A stretch of DNA of 64,000 nt from an uncultured Clostridia bacterium (GTDB taxonomy: Bacteria; Bacillota; Clostridia; Oscillospirales; Acutalibacteraceae): contig CAMHMN010000004.1 in assembly GCA_946186245.1 (NCBI GenBank), forward strand, positions 1 through 64,000, given 5' to 3'. This document shows, piece after piece, positions 34,614 to 43,595 of this stretch. Both the position numbers and the translations under genes were made by a program. How positions within the stretch are numbered: position 1 is the first letter of the stretch; each line of letters starts with the position of its first letter. Below the pieces are notes generated by a model. The model was not told where the DNA came from, did not search any database, and saw only the letters and a list, made by a program, of their open reading frames with translations.

Positions 34614-36341
34614 TCAATTGTGTCTGAACTGCAATTCATACAGCTCTTTGTAGGTTCCGCTCTGCCGCATCAGCTCGTCATGAGTGCCGTATTCGGTAAT
34701 TCTGCCGCCGGTTACGACGGCAATATGATCGGCATTGCGTATGGTGGAAAGCCTGTGGGCTACAACCAATGTCGTGCGTCCTTTGCAGAGTTCGTCCAGT
34801 GCCTGCTGAATGAGCACTTCTGTGGTGTTGTCAAGCGCGCTGGTCGCTTCGTCCAGAATAAGTATCGAAGGATTCTTTAAAAACACGCGGGCAATGGAAA
34901 CGCGCTGCTTCTGACCGCCCGAGAGCTTGATGCCCCGTTCGCCTATCTCGGTTTCGTAGCCGTTGGGAAGCCCTGACACGAATTCGTGGAGATTGGCCTT
35001 CTTGGCGGCTTCGATGATCTGATCGTCGGTCGCGTCAAGACAGCCGTAGGCGATGTTTTCCCTGATCGTCCCTGCAAAGAGGAAGACGTCCTGCTGGACG
35101 ATGCCGATGTTGCGGCGGAGCGATTCCATCGTGATGTGCCTTATGTCCCTGCCGTCAATCAGAATGCTGCCGCAGTTATCTTCCACCCTGTAGAAATGGG
35201 GGATAAGGTGGCAGATGGTCGTTTTGCCGCCTCCGGAAGGCCCGACCAGGGCAACCTTGCCGCCCTTGTTGATTTTAAGCGAAACGTGGTCGAGAATGTC
35301 GCGTTCTCCTTCCTTCTCATAGGAAAAGCTCACGTCGCGCAGCTCCACATCTCCCTGCACCTCGCCGATGTCCTCGGCGTCAGGCGCATCCTGCTCCTCG
35401 GGAATGTCCATGATCTCAATGAACCGGCGGAAGCCTGTCGCGCCGTTCTGCCACTGTTCCATGAACTGAATGAGCGTCTGCACCGGAGCGATAAACAAAT
35501 TGACCGACACGATAAAGGTGGAATATTCCCCGAAGTTGATGCGTCCTTTGTAGAGGAAAAGGCCTCCCGCGATCAGGATGATCACGTTGAATACGTCGGT
35601 GATGAAGGAGGTGGAGGAATGGAATTTCCCCATCGCGCTGTAGGATTTGGCACATGCGTCGATGTACATCTGATTGCCGACCTCGAATTTTTCCTGTTCG
35701 CGGGCGGCGTTGGTGTACGCCTTGGTGACCCGCACGCCGGTGATGGAGCTTTCCAGCGCTGCGTTGATGACCGCGTTGCTCTTGCGGCGTTCCTTGAAGG
35801 CGTCACGCATTTTCTTCCTGAGATAGACCGACACCGCAGCCAGCAGCGGTACGCAGGCGAATATGATGAGCGTGAGCCACACATTGATGGTGCAGAGATA
35901 GCCGAAGCTCAGCCCGATCATGACCGTACAGGTCAGCAGATTTTCCGGGCCGTGGTGGGCAAGCTCACTCACTTCAAAGAGGTCGTTTGTCATGCGGGTC
36001 ATAATGGCGCCGGTTTCGTGGTCGTCAAAGAAGGAAAAGGGCAGCCTTTCCAGATGTGCGAAAAGCTCCCTCCTCATTTGCGCCTGCATGTAGGTTCCCA
36101 CCATATGCCCCTGATACTGCACGAAGTAGCGCAGCAGCATCCGAACGAAATAAAGCGCCAGCACGCAGCTTCCCGCAATGATAATCGAGCGGTAGGCGCG
36201 GTTGGGAATGAAATCGTTGAGCAGCCGGTTGGTCATGACGGGATAGACCATTCCCAGCAGCGAGATCAGCAGCGACGCAGCCATATCCGCTCCGAAAAGC
36301 AGCTTGTGCGGGCGGTAGTAGGCGATGAATCGTTTTACCAT
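34614..36341 (-). CDS. ABC exporter, fused membrane and ATPase domains
   Basis: 575 aa half-transporter of the multidrug/lipid exporter (ABCB, MsbA-like) class. Six membrane spans (about residues 20-300) precede the ATPase, which has Walker A GPSGGGKTT, the Q-loop IGIVQQDVFLF, signature LSGGQKQR, Walker B ILILDEATSALD and the H-loop VVAHRLST. It works as a homodimer or with an unlinked partner; the substrate is not predictable. The start MVKRFIAYYRPHK is chosen because AGGAGC lies nine bases upstream; an upstream in-frame ATG has no site. A hairpin in its leader may attenuate it. Confidence 0.93.
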   Translation of the reverse strand: MVKRFIAYYRPHKLLFGADMAASLLISLLGMVYPVMTNRLLNDFIPNRAYRSIIIAGSCVLALYFVRMLLRYFVQYQGHMVGTYMQAQMRRELFAHLERLPFSFFDDHETGAIMTRMTNDLFEVSELAHHGPENLLTCTVMIGLSFGYLCTINVWLTLIIFACVPLLAAVSVYLRKKMRDAFKERRKSNAVINAALESSITGVRVTKAYTNAAREQEKFEVGNQMYIDACAKSYSAMGKFHSSTSFITDVFNVIILIAGGLFLYKGRINFGEYSTFIVSVNLFIAPVQTLIQFMEQWQNGATGFRRFIEIMDIPEEQDAPDAEDIGEVQGDVELRDVSFSYEKEGERDILDHVSLKINKGGKVALVGPSGGGKTTICHLIPHFYRVEDNCGSILIDGRDIRHITMESLRRNIGIVQQDVFLFAGTIRENIAYGCLDATDDQIIEAAKKANLHEFVSGLPNGYETEIGERGIKLSGGQKQRVSIARVFLKNPSILILDEATSALDNTTEVLIQQALDELCKGRTTLVVAHRLSTIRNADHIAVVTGGRITEYGTHDELMRQSGTYKELYELQFRHN

Positions 36342-36377
36342 TTCATCAGCTCCTGCATTCATGAGATTAAACGAATC

Positions 36378-36418
36378 AAACACAGCCCTGTCCGTTCAAT
36401 TTGGATAGGGCTGTGTTT
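36378..36418 (-). promoter_or_regulatory. Leader hairpin, possible attenuator of the ABC exporter
   Basis: AAACACAGCCCTATCC, a 9-base loop and GGACAGGGCTGTGTTT (minus strand), a 16-bp stem followed by TTTGATTCGTTT. It lies about 35 bases upstream of the exporter's ribosome site and 100 bases downstream of the tRNA-Ser terminator, so it is in the leader of the exporter. No antiterminator or ligand fold was recognised. Confidence 0.5.
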
Positions 36419-36519
36419 TCGTTTCGGTTTGCATATTTTACGAATAAAGAATAATACGCCGGAAACACCCCGCGTAAATCTCGACTCTATTGTTATATGC
36501 TTCATTATTAAATATTTGA

Positions 36520-36547
36520 GCCCCTTTGCGTGTTATCGCAAAGGGGC
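36520..36547 (-). terminator. Terminator after tRNA-Ser
   Basis: GCCCCTTTGCG, a 6-base loop, CGCAAAGGGGC, then TCAAATATTT on the minus strand. It is 6 bases past the CCA end of tRNA-Ser. Confidence 0.8.
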
Positions 36548-36552
36548 GTTTC

Positions 36553-36644
36553 TGGCGGAGAAGGAGGGATTCGAACCCTCGAACCGCTTTTAACGATTAC
36601 ACGATTTCCAATCGTGCGCGCTCGACCAGCTACGCGACTTCTCC
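36553..36644 (-). tRNA. tRNA-Ser(GGA)
   Basis: The minus strand folds as a class II tRNA with a long variable arm. The acceptor stem is GGAGAAG/CTTCTCC with discriminator G and an encoded CCA. The anticodon stem is CACGA/TCGTG with loop TTGGAAA (anticodon GGA, serine), and the T arm GGTTCGAATCC. Total 92 nt with CCA. Confidence 0.95.
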
Positions 36645-36987
36645 GTATAACATATTCATGATACGGTGCATCCAACGCACCGCGCTTGACATCTTTACAA
36701 GCGCTTAATTACTATACAACAAATAATTGCAAAAGTCAAGTCTTTTTTTTAAAATGTGAGTAATTTTTTGCAGTCCATCTGATGAACGCCGCATCAACGC
36801 GGAAAAGGATTTTTCTAGGGATGAATGTCAATGCAAGAATTCAGGTAAATCCCCGACGCAAATTATAAAAAAATTGTAAAAAAAATATAGACAATCTTCA
36901 AAGAAGACCTTGAAAAAAGACGCGTAATATGGTATCATACTTATTATCCTATCTTTTCTTTTGAACTTACTGAAGGAGGTGAGTCCG
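36645..36987. other. Intergenic gap upstream of recJ
   Basis: 340 bp, AT-rich. Apart from the recJ promoter at 36911-36939 and whatever drives tRNA-Ser on the minus strand, no gene or RNA fold was seen. Confidence 0.5.
36911..36939 (+). promoter_or_regulatory. Promoter of recJ
   Basis: TTGAAA at 36911-36916, a 17-bp spacer ending TATGG and TATCAT at 36934-36939. About 50 bases before recJ. Confidence 0.7.
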
Positions 36988-39045
36988 ATGTCCTTTCGCC
37001 GCTGGCAAATTGCCAAGTCGGATAAAATGCTGTCCCGCAGCGTTGCGGAGCGTTTCGGAATCGACGGCTTTGCCGCCCATCTGCTGACCTCGCGGGGCTT
37101 TTGCTCCGACGGGCAGATCAGCGATATGCTGGGTCTTGACGACGACACAGCGGAATTCCTTGACCCATTCGACATTGTCGATATGGACAAGGCTGTCAGC
37201 CGCATCCGCAAGGCGATTGACGGCTTTGAAAGAATTGCCGTCTACGGCGATTACGACGTGGATGGCGTCACCTCCACCGCGCTGCTGTTTTCCTATCTCG
37301 AATCAGCCGGCGCAAATGTCATGTATTACATTCCCGACCGCGAAGGCGAAGGATACGGACTCAACTGCAAGGCGGTCGATACGCTGCACGAGCTGAACAT
37401 TGACCTGATCATCACGGTGGACAACGGCATTTCCGCCGTTGCGGAAGTGGAACACGCCCATTCGCTTGGCATAGACGTGGTGATCACTGACCACCATCAG
37501 GAGGGCGAGATACTTCCCGCCGCGGTGGCGGTGGTCAATCCCCACAGGAAGGACAGCGCCTGCCCCTTCAAGGAATATGCCGGCGTTGGCGTGGCGTTCA
37601 AATTGGTTTGTGCCATTGAAGGCGACAGCATGGCGGTTGTGGAAGACTGCGGCGATCTGGTGGCGCTCGGTACGGTGGCCGATGTGGTCAGCCTGACTGG
37701 AGAGAACCGCCGGCTGGTGCGTCTGGGTCTGCGTCAGCTGCAAAGTTCCTCCCGCCTGGGGCTGAGCACCCTGATTGATATGGCGGGACTCAGCGGCAAG
37801 ACCATCACTTCCACCAGCATCGCCTTTGTGATTGCCCCCCGGCTGAATGCCGCGGGCAGGCTCGGCAAGGCGTCTCACGCGGTAAAGCTGCTGATTACCG
37901 ATGACGATGAAGAAGCATCTTCGCTTGCGGAAGAACTGACCGCCCAGAACAAGGAACGGCAGGCAATCGAACAGATTATTGACCGCGAGGTTACGGAAAT
38001 GCTGGCGAAGGACAGATCGGCGCTTTACGACCGGGTCATCGTGATCGCCGGAGAAAAATGGAACGGCGGCGTGATTGGCATCTTCGCTTCCAGAATCTGC
38101 GAAAGGTACGGAAAGCCCTGCTTTATCATATCCTATGAAGGGGACAGGGCGAAGGGCTCCGGCCGCAGCATAGAGGGTTTCTCGCTTTATGAAGCTATTT
38201 CAGCCTGTGCCGGTCAGCTCACCGGGTTCGGAGGCCATACCCTTGCCGCCGGAATCAATCTCAAAACCGAAAATATAGACGCATTCCGCAGGGCGATCAA
38301 CGAATATGCGCGGGAAAAATACCCCATCATGCCGTCCCCTGTGCTGCACATTGACTGTCAGCTTCCGCCGTCTGTCGTTACACTGCAGCTCTGCGACGCT
38401 TCGCAGCTGCTTGAACCCTTCGGGGCGGACAATTCCACCCCCGTGATAGCCGTCATGGGACTGAAACTCACCGATATTTACGGTGCCGGCGGCGGCAAGC
38501 ACCAGCGGCTTACGCTGGAACGCGGCGGCACGATTATCACGGCCATGAAGTTTTCCACGCCGGATGAGGATTTCCCCTTCCGGGTCGGTGACGTGGTGGA
38601 TATCGCCGTTACACTGGATAAATCCGCATACCGCGGGAGAGAGAGCCTGACTGTCATCATCAGGGATATCCGTCTTTCCGAAACGCATTTTGACGAGATC
38701 AGCGGAGGCAGACAGCTCTTTGAAAAAATGATGCGTGACGAGCCGCTTTCCGACGAAGACTGCGAACTGCTCAGACCTTCCCGCAGCACGCTTGGAATTG
38801 TCTATCGCGCAGTGTCCGGCGGCTATCGGGGAGAGGCCGATGTGCTGGGCTGCCGTATGAAGCGGATGGGCGTGGGATTTGCCGCGATGCTGACATCATT
38901 GCAGATACTCAGCGAAGGAGGACTGCTGCATGTCGGCGACGACGGCTCCGTTCTCTGTGTCGAAGCGGTCGAAAGAAAGCAGGGCGACAAGATTTCGCCC
39001 GAAGAAACACCGTCGGCAGTACGTGTCGGATACAGAAATGTGTAA
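36988..39045 (+). CDS. recJ: Single-stranded-DNA-specific exonuclease RecJ
   Basis: 685 aa. RecJ degrades single-stranded DNA 5' to 3' in recombination and mismatch or base-excision repair. DHH-family motifs: AVYGDYDVDGVTSTALL near residue 78, DHHQEGE near 170, LVALGTVADVVSL near 223, PRLNAAGRLG near 283, then the DHHA1 half with GSGRSIEGFSL and GGHTLAAG, and a C-terminal OB-like region. The ATG at 36988 follows AAGGAGGTGA. A small hairpin separates it from rel. Confidence 0.96.
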   Translation: MSFRRWQIAKSDKMLSRSVAERFGIDGFAAHLLTSRGFCSDGQISDMLGLDDDTAEFLDPFDIVDMDKAVSRIRKAIDGFERIAVYGDYDVDGVTSTALLFSYLESAGANVMYYIPDREGEGYGLNCKAVDTLHELNIDLIITVDNGISAVAEVEHAHSLGIDVVITDHHQEGEILPAAVAVVNPHRKDSACPFKEYAGVGVAFKLVCAIEGDSMAVVEDCGDLVALGTVADVVSLTGENRRLVRLGLRQLQSSSRLGLSTLIDMAGLSGKTITSTSIAFVIAPRLNAAGRLGKASHAVKLLITDDDEEASSLAEELTAQNKERQAIEQIIDREVTEMLAKDRSALYDRVIVIAGEKWNGGVIGIFASRICERYGKPCFIISYEGDRAKGSGRSIEGFSLYEAISACAGQLTGFGGHTLAAGINLKTENIDAFRRAINEYAREKYPIMPSPVLHIDCQLPPSVVTLQLCDASQLLEPFGADNSTPVIAVMGLKLTDIYGAGGGKHQRLTLERGGTIITAMKFSTPDEDFPFRVGDVVDIAVTLDKSAYRGRESLTVIIRDIRLSETHFDEISGGRQLFEKMMRDEPLSDEDCELLRPSRSTLGIVYRAVSGGYRGEADVLGCRMKRMGVGFAAMLTSLQILSEGGLLHVGDDGSVLCVEAVERKQGDKISPEETPSAVRVGYRNV

Positions 39046-39095
39046 TTATTGATCACTGTTTATTTTTGAGTAAGGGAAGAATGGAAAAAGCTATT

Positions 39096-39116
39096 AACGG
39101 CGGATCAGCCGTTTTT
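39096..39116 (+). terminator. Small hairpin between recJ and rel
   Basis: AACGGC, loop GGATCA, GCCGTT followed by TTTG. Only 6 bp of stem and it abuts the rel ribosome site, so it may modulate rel rather than end recJ. Confidence 0.4.
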
Positions 39117-39132
39117 GAGGAGGGAAGACCAT

Positions 39133-41403
39133 ATGACCAACGCAAATGGCGACATCGGAAGAAATGATGTCAACGAGAGAGATTATACGGATAACGTGGT
39201 GGAAGCGTACCAGACCTATGACGAGCTGGTGGCCAACATCGTTAAAAGCGGCAAGGATTACGACATGACGACCATCGAAAAAGCCTATCTTTTTGCAAAC
39301 AAGGCGCATGCCGGACAGAAGCGCAAGTCGGGAGAGCCGTACATTGTACACCCGATCTCGGTGGCAAACATCCTTGTATCGCTCGGCATGGACACCGACA
39401 GTGTGGTCGCTGCCCTCCTTCACGACGTGGTGGAGGATACTCCCGTTACGCTGGAGGACATTGAGAAGAATTTCGGAAGCACCACCGCGCAGATCATTGA
39501 CGGACTTACCAAGCTGAGCAAGCTCGGCTTCAATACCGAGGAGGAGCATCAGGCGGAGAATGTGCGCCGTATGCTGATTGCCACCAATAAGGACATCCGT
39601 GTGCTGATCATCAAGCTCGCAGACCGTCTGAACAACATGCGCACACTCAGCGCCATGTATCCCCAGAAACAGCGCAATATTGCCCGCGAGACCCTGGAAG
39701 TCTATGCGCCTCTGGCTCACAGAATGGGCATCCGTCCGGTCAAGGAGGAACTCGAGGATCTGTCGCTGCGCTATCTCGATCCCATAGGCTACAAGCAGAT
39801 CTGCGACAACCTTTCGGCGCAGCAGGCCAACCGCCAGGCGTTTCTGGAAGAGATCAAAGAGGAGCTTCGTCAGAACCTTATTGAATATATTCCCAATGTG
39901 GAACTGTCCGGACGTGTCAAATCCGTGCACGGCATCTACAACAAGATGATCATGCAGGGCAAGAGCTTCGAGGATATCTACGACGTCTATGCCGTGCGCG
40001 TGATCGTGGATACCGTTGCTGAATGCTACGCCGCGCTGGGCGTGGTGCAGACCATCTATACGCCGCTGCCCAATCGCTACAAGAATTACATCGCCATGCC
40101 GAAGTCCAACGGCTACAGATCGCTGCACACCACCGTCATCCGCAAGAGCGATGACCCCAATGAAAACGCCGTTCCCTTTGAAGTGCAGATACGCACCAGG
40201 GATATGCACCTCACGGCGGAATACGGTGTGGCGGCGCACTGGAAGTACAAGACCGGCAAGGCGGCCGAAGGCGGCAACAAGGTCTTTGAAAACACCGTGT
40301 CGTGGATCCGCAAGATGATCGAGGATCAGATGGACAGCGAAAGCGCCGATGTTCTCGATGTCATCAAAGAGGATATCATGCCGGAGGAAATCTATGTCTT
40401 CACCCCGAAGGGGGAAGTCAAGGTGCTGCCGAGAGGGGCGACGGTGATCGACTTCGCCTATGCCATTCACAGCCAGGTGGGACACCGCATGATCGGCGCC
40501 AAAATCGACGGCAGGATCGTTCCGCTGAATACAGTGCTGCATACCGGCAACAAGATAGAAATTCAGACCACCAAGGAAATCACCAACGGTCCCAGCCGCG
40601 ACTGGCTCAATATGGCAAAGACCAGTCAGGCCAAAACCAAGATACGTTCCTGGTTCAAGAACGAACGCAGGGCGGAAAACATCGAAGAAGGCAAGGCGGA
40701 ATTCGACCGCGAGATGAAGCGCGCGGGCCTGATCATTCCGGACGACAAGTTCGATGAATTCATGCAGGAGCAGATCCGCAAGTCCCACAAGGACAGCGTG
40801 GACGATTTTTACGCCGCCATCGGCTACGGCGCGATCATCGTCACCAAGCTCATGCCGCGTCTGCGCGAGGATTACGCCAGAATCGTCATCAAGCCGATGG
40901 GACTGCAGGGCATAGAAGGCAACTTTGAACAGGAAGCCCATAAATCCCACAAGGGCGATCCCGGCGTGCGAGTGGAAGGCATTGACAACTGCCAGATCAA
41001 GATGTCGCGCTGCTGCAATCCCCTGCCGGGCGATGAAATCATCGGCTTCATTACACGCGGCTTCGGCGTGTCGGTGCATAAGAGAAGCTGTCCCAACGTG
41101 CCGGAGCATATCGAGCAATGTGAAAACCCGGAACGTTGGATCAAGGTCTATTGGAGCGAAGGCACCAATTACCGCGAATTCAAGACGACGCTGCGTCTTT
41201 TCTGCCTTAACCGCAAGGGACTGTTGGCCGATGTGACCACGCAGCTATCCATGATGCACATCAGCATCAGCATGCTCAATTCCCGCGAGTTGAAGGACGA
41301 CAACGCGATGATCACGGCGACCATTTCGGTCAGCAGCAAGGAGCATCTGGCGCAGATCACATCCAGGCTCTCCCGCATCAGCGGCGTGCTGAGCATCGAA
41401 TAA
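39133..41403 (+). CDS. rel: Bifunctional (p)ppGpp synthetase/hydrolase Rel
   Basis: 756 aa long RelA/SpoT homologue that makes and degrades the stringent-response alarmone. The N-terminal HD hydrolase domain keeps HAGQKRKSGEPYIVHP and HDVVEDT, so hydrolysis is expected. The synthetase domain has GRVKSVHGIYNKM, MPKSNGYRSLHTTV and EVQIRT. A TGS domain (YVFTPKGEVKVLPRGATVIDFA), a Cys-containing linker with SRCCNPLPGDEI and a C-terminal ACT domain bind stalled ribosomes. The ATG at 39133 follows GAGGAGGGA. Terminator at 41419. Confidence 0.96.
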   Translation: MTNANGDIGRNDVNERDYTDNVVEAYQTYDELVANIVKSGKDYDMTTIEKAYLFANKAHAGQKRKSGEPYIVHPISVANILVSLGMDTDSVVAALLHDVVEDTPVTLEDIEKNFGSTTAQIIDGLTKLSKLGFNTEEEHQAENVRRMLIATNKDIRVLIIKLADRLNNMRTLSAMYPQKQRNIARETLEVYAPLAHRMGIRPVKEELEDLSLRYLDPIGYKQICDNLSAQQANRQAFLEEIKEELRQNLIEYIPNVELSGRVKSVHGIYNKMIMQGKSFEDIYDVYAVRVIVDTVAECYAALGVVQTIYTPLPNRYKNYIAMPKSNGYRSLHTTVIRKSDDPNENAVPFEVQIRTRDMHLTAEYGVAAHWKYKTGKAAEGGNKVFENTVSWIRKMIEDQMDSESADVLDVIKEDIMPEEIYVFTPKGEVKVLPRGATVIDFAYAIHSQVGHRMIGAKIDGRIVPLNTVLHTGNKIEIQTTKEITNGPSRDWLNMAKTSQAKTKIRSWFKNERRAENIEEGKAEFDREMKRAGLIIPDDKFDEFMQEQIRKSHKDSVDDFYAAIGYGAIIVTKLMPRLREDYARIVIKPMGLQGIEGNFEQEAHKSHKGDPGVRVEGIDNCQIKMSRCCNPLPGDEIIGFITRGFGVSVHKRSCPNVPEHIEQCENPERWIKVYWSEGTNYREFKTTLRLFCLNRKGLLADVTTQLSMMHISISMLNSRELKDDNAMITATISVSSKEHLAQITSRLSRISGVLSIE

Positions 41404-41418
41404 TGTATTATGAAGAAT

Positions 41419-41468
41419 ACGGAAGGATTCGCCGGAAAAATCTTTCATGGCGGAACCTTCCGTGTTTG
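41419..41468 (+). terminator. Terminator of rel
   Basis: ACGGAAGGATTCGCC pairs with GGCGGAACCTTCCGT around a 15-base loop, followed by GTTTGAATT. It lies 15 bases after the rel stop. Confidence 0.7.
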
Positions 41469-41496
41469 AATTCTGGCAAATTGGGAATGATATCAA

Positions 41497-42063
41497 TTGG
41501 CAACAAGCAAAGCATTCATTACAACCATCGGCGGGCGCAGCTTTGACCCGCTGGATCCCGGCATGGATGATATCGACATCCACGACATCGCCCATTCACT
41601 TAGCCTGATTTGCCGCGCCAACGGGCATTTCAGTGAGTTTTTCTCGGTGGCGAGGCATTGCATCAACTGTGCGAAGGAAGCCGCGGCCTGCGGACTGGGG
41701 GCAAGAGTGCAGCTGCTCTGCCTGCTGCACGATGCGACCGAGGCTTATATCGGGGATATGACCCGTCCGCTGAAAAGGCAGCTCCCATACTACTGCGAAT
41801 GTGAGGAACGGCTTCACGGACGACTTCTGGAACGGTTCGGAATTCCGTCCGAAAGCGGGGCGGAAGCCCGGGCGGTCAGGAAGATCGACGACTGCATGCT
41901 CTACCATGAATTCCTTCTCTTCAACGGGGACAGGCTCCGCGACGAGCCGCCGGAGATTCATATTGAGATTGCCGGCAGCGAAAGGGAATTCATCGAAACC
42001 CGGGCGGAATATCTGGCGCTGTTTGAAATGCTGATGAGAGAGGCGGGATATACAATATGCTGA
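41497..42063 (+). CDS. HD-domain phosphohydrolase
   Basis: 188 aa. HD-superfamily metal-binding residues are visible: IDIHDIAHSLSLICRANGHF, SVARHCINC, then LCLLHDATEAYIGDMTRPLKRQ (the HD pair near residue 78), and a further Asp near 130. This resembles the short HD hydrolases acting on 5'-nucleotides (YfbR-like). Substrate unknown. Start is a TTG with only a modest GGGA site. The stop overlaps the next gene's start, so the pair are co-expressed. Confidence 0.82.
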   Translation: MATSKAFITTIGGRSFDPLDPGMDDIDIHDIAHSLSLICRANGHFSEFFSVARHCINCAKEAAACGLGARVQLLCLLHDATEAYIGDMTRPLKRQLPYYCECEERLHGRLLERFGIPSESGAEARAVRKIDDCMLYHEFLLFNGDRLRDEPPEIHIEIAGSEREFIETRAEYLALFEMLMREAGYTIC

Positions 42064-42995
42064 TTTCCGCGGTACTTCCATGCTACAACGAAGATAAGGT
42101 GCTGGCGATGACCTACAGCGAGCTTTCGGCGGAGATGAAGGAGATAACCGACGACTATGAGCTGATTTTTGTGGACGACGGCAGCCACGACGGTACCCGT
42201 GCCATTCTCAGGCAGTTTGCGGAAAAAGACGGGCATGTCAGGTATATTTCCTTCAGCCGCAACTTCGGCAAAGAATCCGCTATGCTGGCAGGGCTGCAAT
42301 ATTCCTCCGGAGAGTATGTGGTGATCATGGACTCCGATCTCCAGCATCCGCCGGAGCTGATCGGGCAGATGCTGGCATACGCGCGGCAGGGCTACGATCA
42401 GGTAATTGCCCAGCGCGACCGCACGGGCGATAAGAAGCTGGGCAGCTTCTTTGCCCGTTCTTATTATAGGCTGGTGGACAGGCTGACCGACGTCAAACTG
42501 ACCGACGGGATAGGCGACTTCCGCATGCTCAGCCGCAAGGCGCTGAACGCATTGCTCACCATGAACGAATACAACCGCTTTTCCAAGGGGCTGTTCTCCT
42601 GGATCGGCTTCAGGGAGAAAATCATTCATTACAAAAACCGCAGCCGGGCGGCAGGGGAGAGCAAGTGGAGCTTCCGGTCATTGGTGCGGTACGGTGTGGA
42701 CGGTGTGCTTTCCTTCAACAACAAGCCGCTCCGGTTCTGCATTTTCATCGGGGCATTTGCGATCTTAATCAGTCTGATGTACCTGATCTTCCTGCTTGTC
42801 GGCATTATTTTCAAGGGCATCGACATGCCCGGCTATTTTACCACAATCTTCACGATCTGCTTCTTTGGAGGCGTGCAGTTGATTTCAATCGGCATTATCG
42901 GGGAGTATGTGGGGAGAATTTATTACGAAGTCAAACGCCGTCCGCATTATCTGGTGGACGAGACCAATTTCAGCAAAGAAAACAAGGGACAATGA
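42057..42995 (+). CDS. Polyprenyl-phosphate glycosyltransferase (GT2, GtrB/DPM1-like)
   Basis: 312 aa. N-terminal GT2 domain with VLPCYNEDK, FVDDGSHDGT, SRNFGKESAM and the DxD-type DSDLQHPPE. Two C-terminal membrane spans (about residues 228-295) anchor it. These enzymes move a sugar from an NDP donor to undecaprenyl phosphate at the inner face of the membrane; a GT-C enzyme then uses that lipid sugar outside. It starts 7 bases inside the end of the HD gene. Confidence 0.88.
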   Translation: MLISAVLPCYNEDKVLAMTYSELSAEMKEITDDYELIFVDDGSHDGTRAILRQFAEKDGHVRYISFSRNFGKESAMLAGLQYSSGEYVVIMDSDLQHPPELIGQMLAYARQGYDQVIAQRDRTGDKKLGSFFARSYYRLVDRLTDVKLTDGIGDFRMLSRKALNALLTMNEYNRFSKGLFSWIGFREKIIHYKNRSRAAGESKWSFRSLVRYGVDGVLSFNNKPLRFCIFIGAFAILISLMYLIFLLVGIIFKGIDMPGYFTTIFTICFFGGVQLISIGIIGEYVGRIYYEVKRRPHYLVDETNFSKENKGQ

Positions 42996-42999
42996 CACA

Positions 43000-43037
43000 A
43001 CACCTGCATGGAACTGGACTTCTGTGCAGGTGTTTTT
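43000..43037 (+). terminator. Terminator of the HD-GT2 operon
   Basis: ACACCTGCA, a 15-base loop, TGCAGGTGT and a T-run. It begins 4 bases after the GT2 stop. Confidence 0.9.
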
Positions 43038-43166
43038 GACGTCCTGTGTGCATTCGGACTTCTGAACGGATAAGTTACACGTTTTCGGGAAAACGGAATA
43101 TTATAATAACAGGCTGACAGCAGTCACTTATATGATTCTAGCCGACACGAAAGGAGTCCGATCATT

Positions 43167-43595
43167 ATGAACAATTCAATGGGAACGCAGCGTCAGGGCG
43201 GCGTATCGCCCTTTGTACCCGAATACCAGGATTACATCAACGGCTACCCCGGCAGGGGAACACTCAAGGTGCAGATCAGCGCGGCATATGAAGCCTTCCC
43301 GGTGAAGGGAGTGGAGGTGGACGTCGCGGTGATCCACAACGGCGTGCGCTATCTGCTCTACAGCGATACCACCAATTCATCGGGAATTGTGGACAACATG
43401 GTGCTTCCCACACGTGCGGTTGACACCGTGCTCAATCCCAAGACTTCCGACGTTGACGAGGCGCAGTATCTGGTGTCGCTCTTTCACCCGTCCTTCCAAT
43501 CGGTGATCGACAAGGTGGTGACGGTGTACGACCGCATCGAAACGATACTTCCGCTTTCGCTCACTCCCGTAAATCATATGACGGAGGGGAATTAA
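43167..43595 (+). CDS. Unknown small protein paired with a SpoIID-like wall protein
   Basis: 142 aa, no signal peptide or span. A disordered N-terminus (SMGTQRQGGVSPFVPEYQDYI) leads into a beta-rich domain: GTLKVQISAAYEAFPVKGVEVDVAV, then DTTNSSGIVDNMVLPTR. This looks like the start of a prealbumin-like (carboxypeptidase regulatory) fold; the assignment is tentative. The stop is directly followed by the ATG of the next gene, so the two are co-expressed. Confidence 0.7.
   Translation: MNNSMGTQRQGGVSPFVPEYQDYINGYPGRGTLKVQISAAYEAFPVKGVEVDVAVIHNGVRYLLYSDTTNSSGIVDNMVLPTRAVDTVLNPKTSDVDEAQYLVSLFHPSFQSVIDKVVTVYDRIETILPLSLTPVNHMTEGN

Noticed and set aside
34986-36593. Open frame of 535 codons antisense to the ABC exporter, running into tRNA-Ser
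   Set aside because: It crosses the tRNA-Ser gene and its terminator; its last residues are simply the tRNA read in the wrong sense.
39094-41118. Open frame of over 670 codons antisense to rel
   Set aside because: Composition is His/Asp/Arg-rich as expected from the complement of a GC-biased gene, with no ribosome site or known motif; rel on the plus strand is complete.
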